Below, in pieces: positions 62,601-64,000 of a stretch of DNA of 64,000 nt; positions within the stretch are counted from its first letter, which is position 1; the number at the start of each line of letters is the position of its first letter. A program made the translations under genes and the position numbers. The stretch covers positions 57,662-121,661 of the forward strand of contig RQSC01001165.1 of assembly GCA_013416795.1 (NCBI GenBank). Direction: 5' to 3'. The stretch comes from Prasinococcaceae sp. CCMP 1430. Lineage: Eukaryota; Prasinodermophyta; Palmophyllophyceae; Prasinococcales; Prasinococcaceae. Under the pieces are notes generated by a model. That model was given only the letters and a program-made list of their open reading frames with translations, made no database searches and was not told the DNA's origin.

Positions 62601-63495
62601 GGTGCGGCAGTGGCGGCCGGCGGGGTGGGGAGACGCCGCGCCGCCGCGCCGCGCCGCCGCCGCCGCCGCCCTTTTTCTTTTTCAGCCCCCTTTTCCCTCG
62701 CTGCTGCCTCGCCTCTCCCACGCCCGTATGCCGCGTGTGTGTGCCATGTCGCGTGTCACATGCACATGCACATGTGCATGTCACATGGCATGCGGCCGGC
62801 GCTCACCTCGCCTCGGCGAGCCTATGTGCGGGGGAAAAGGAAAGTAAAATGAATTAAAAAACGGAGCGGCGCCGTTTCGCGCGCGTCTCCCCGCGCGTTT
62901 CGCGCCGCAATTGAAGGCGTTCCGTCCTCCTCGCCGGCGCCGCCGCGGCGGCGAAATGACGCGCTCCGCGCGTTTCCCCCGGGGACGCCGAATCCGAACC
63001 CGCACGGCCGCGAATTCGCGCGCGCCCGCCCGCCCACGCTTGGAAAAAAAAAAAACATTATTCCGAAGGCCTTCTCCGGTGCAAAAAAAGCATTCGTTCT
63101 GGTGACGACTGGTGTTTTCGCCTGGTTTTTCCTCATGCGCTCTCGGCCCCGCGCGCCGCGCGGCGGCAGCTCCCGGCGGAAAAAGTGCGCGGGCCGACGG
63201 GCGCCAGCGAGCGAGCGGGCGGAGGCCGGCGCTCATCGCCCAGCAGCGGATGGGGACGGGCGGGGAAAGGGCCGGGGCGCGCGCGCGCGGGAGGAGGGCG
63301 ACTGTCCATCCGCGCCTGGGCTCGGGGCGCGCGTCCGCGCGAGGGGGCGCCCAGCCAGCCAGGCCCTCTTTTTTGTGTGCGCCCATTTTCTACGCATTTC
63401 CTCGCGAATATTACTTTTGGGGGGGGGTCGGGCGCGGGGGGCGCCGCCGTCGCCGCCGCCCCCATCCGACCCACCCACCCTGCTGCGGCGCGGCG
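62601..63495. other. Intergenic region with CATG palindrome
   Basis: No gene is supported. An 18-bp perfect palindrome ACATGCACATGTGCATGT lies at 62764-62781 inside a CATG-rich stretch. Polypyrimidine and poly-A tracts occur near 62665-62690 and 63040-63060. The missing first exon of the SAP gene may be here. Confidence 0.4.
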
Positions 63496-64000
63496 TCACA
63501 GCTCGTCGCGCGGCGCGGCGCCGCCCGCGCCCTCGTCGTGTACCGCGCGGAAGTTGTGGTAGATGCCGAGGTAGGCGCCAGCCGCCATCGAGAAGCGCTC
63601 CAGCTCGAGCGCCTCGTCCGGCGAGTGCCACTTGTCCTCGTCGAGGCCGAAGCCCACCGTCGTGGTGTACACGCCCAGCACCTCGCGAAAGAGCGACGTC
63701 ACGGGGACCGTCGCGCCCCAGCGGACCCAGCCCGGCTCGCTGCCGTACGTCTCGCGCAGCGTGCGCGCCGCCGCGCGGTTCAGCGGGCAGTCCTTGGGCA
63801 TCACGTAGGCGTCCGCGCCGCCCTCCGGGTACGACACGCGGGTGTCGACCCCGGCGAAGCGCCCGGCGGCCTCCAGGATGGCGTCGCCCACCAGCCGGCG
63901 GACGCGCTCGCTGTCCTGGCCCGGCACCATCCGCATCGCCACCTTTGCGTGCGCCTCGCGCGGCAGGACCGTCTTCATGCCCTCGCCCTGGAAGCCGCCG
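63496..64000 (-). CDS. M20 family metallopeptidase, C-terminal part (truncated by window edge)
   Basis: The frame stays open past the right edge. The 168 residues present are the C-terminal end of an M20 dipeptidase or amidohydrolase: GEGMKTVLPREAHAKVAMRMVPGQD (dimerisation/lid part), GADAYVMPKDCPLNRAA, a segment VRWGATVPVTSLF, and GFGLDEDKWHSPDEALELERF with the His/Glu metal-binding region. The last residues PRDEL form a C-terminal xDEL-like end, which could be an ER-retention signal (KDEL-like) but may be chance. Substrate class (Cys-Gly, carnosine-like or other) cannot be told. Confidence 0.85.
   Translation of the reverse strand, partial: GGFQGEGMKTVLPREAHAKVAMRMVPGQDSERVRRLVGDAILEAAGRFAGVDTRVSYPEGGADAYVMPKDCPLNRAAARTLRETYGSEPGWVRWGATVPVTSLFREVLGVYTTTVGFGLDEDKWHSPDEALELERFSMAAGAYLGIYHNFRAVHDEGAGGAAPRDEL

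Noticed and set aside
1-64000. CRISPR arrays, insertion sequences, rRNA genes, bacterial operons
   Set aside because: None seen; spliceosomal introns and eukaryotic families throughout show nuclear eukaryotic DNA.

Overview
The window is nuclear DNA of a eukaryote with a very GC-rich, gene-dense genome, most likely a green-lineage (Viridiplantae) microalga of the prasinophyte or chlorophyte type. That placement is inferred from gene content: an XS/zf-XS protein of the SGS3 class, a B3-domain protein, a plant-type CbbY phosphatase, a P3A proton ATPase, a UBC27-type E2 with a UBA domain, a DUF2358 protein, an SPPP-rich wall-type protein, and TGTAA motifs just after several stop codons (the green-algal polyadenylation signal). 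No species can be named from the sequence alone. Introns are few and short (about 75 to 303 nt) with GTGCGT/GTGAGT/GTACGC donors and CAG acceptors. I solved most splices by hand so that exons join in frame with family-conserved sequence. Long antisense open frames are GC-composition shadows.

Region by region: 0.6-17.3 kb holds a GIGYF-like translational regulator, an acylaminoacyl-peptidase, a membrane protein with a hydroxyproline-rich tail, a CbbY-type phosphatase, an importin-4-like karyopherin and deoxyhypusine hydroxylase. 17.4-30.7 kb holds a thioredoxin-fold membrane protein, a DUF6817-like protein, the BUD23 18S rRNA methyltransferase, a UBC27-like E2, a DUF2358 protein, a coiled-coil protein, a PH/CH-domain protein and a SWI/SNF BAF60 subunit beside a 220-N assembly gap. 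30.7-46 kb is the most unusual part: a B3+Tudor-like protein, a SAP protein 9 nt behind an ABCG transporter in the same frame, an SGS3-like RNA-silencing protein, and a chromodomain + triple Tudor-like protein whose first codons lie in a 76-bp inverted repeat, followed by a 196-bp tandem duplication and an AT-rich island, then a plasma-membrane proton ATPase. 48-64 kb holds a CDPK-like kinase, a CBS-domain sensor, a dienelactone hydrolase, an OCRL-type inositol 5-phosphatase, METTL5, the PP2A activator PTPA, a SAP + integrase-repeat protein and the end of an M20 peptidase.

Functional themes recur: ribosome and translation (GIGYF, BUD23, METTL5, DOHH for eIF5A, importin-4), signalling (CDPK, CBS/SNF4, PTPA, OCRL), and chromatin or RNA silencing (BAF60, B3-Tudor, SGS3-like, chromo-Tudor). 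The best candidate for an undescribed system is 30.7-42.2 kb: an SGS3-like gene converging on a chromodomain-Tudor gene with a hairpin-forming 5' end, and a B3 gene about 7 kb away that ends in the same Tudor-like module. Several 5' ends could not be fixed (CbbY, DUF6817, BUD23, BAF60, CDPK, SAP-integrase) and are marked as such.
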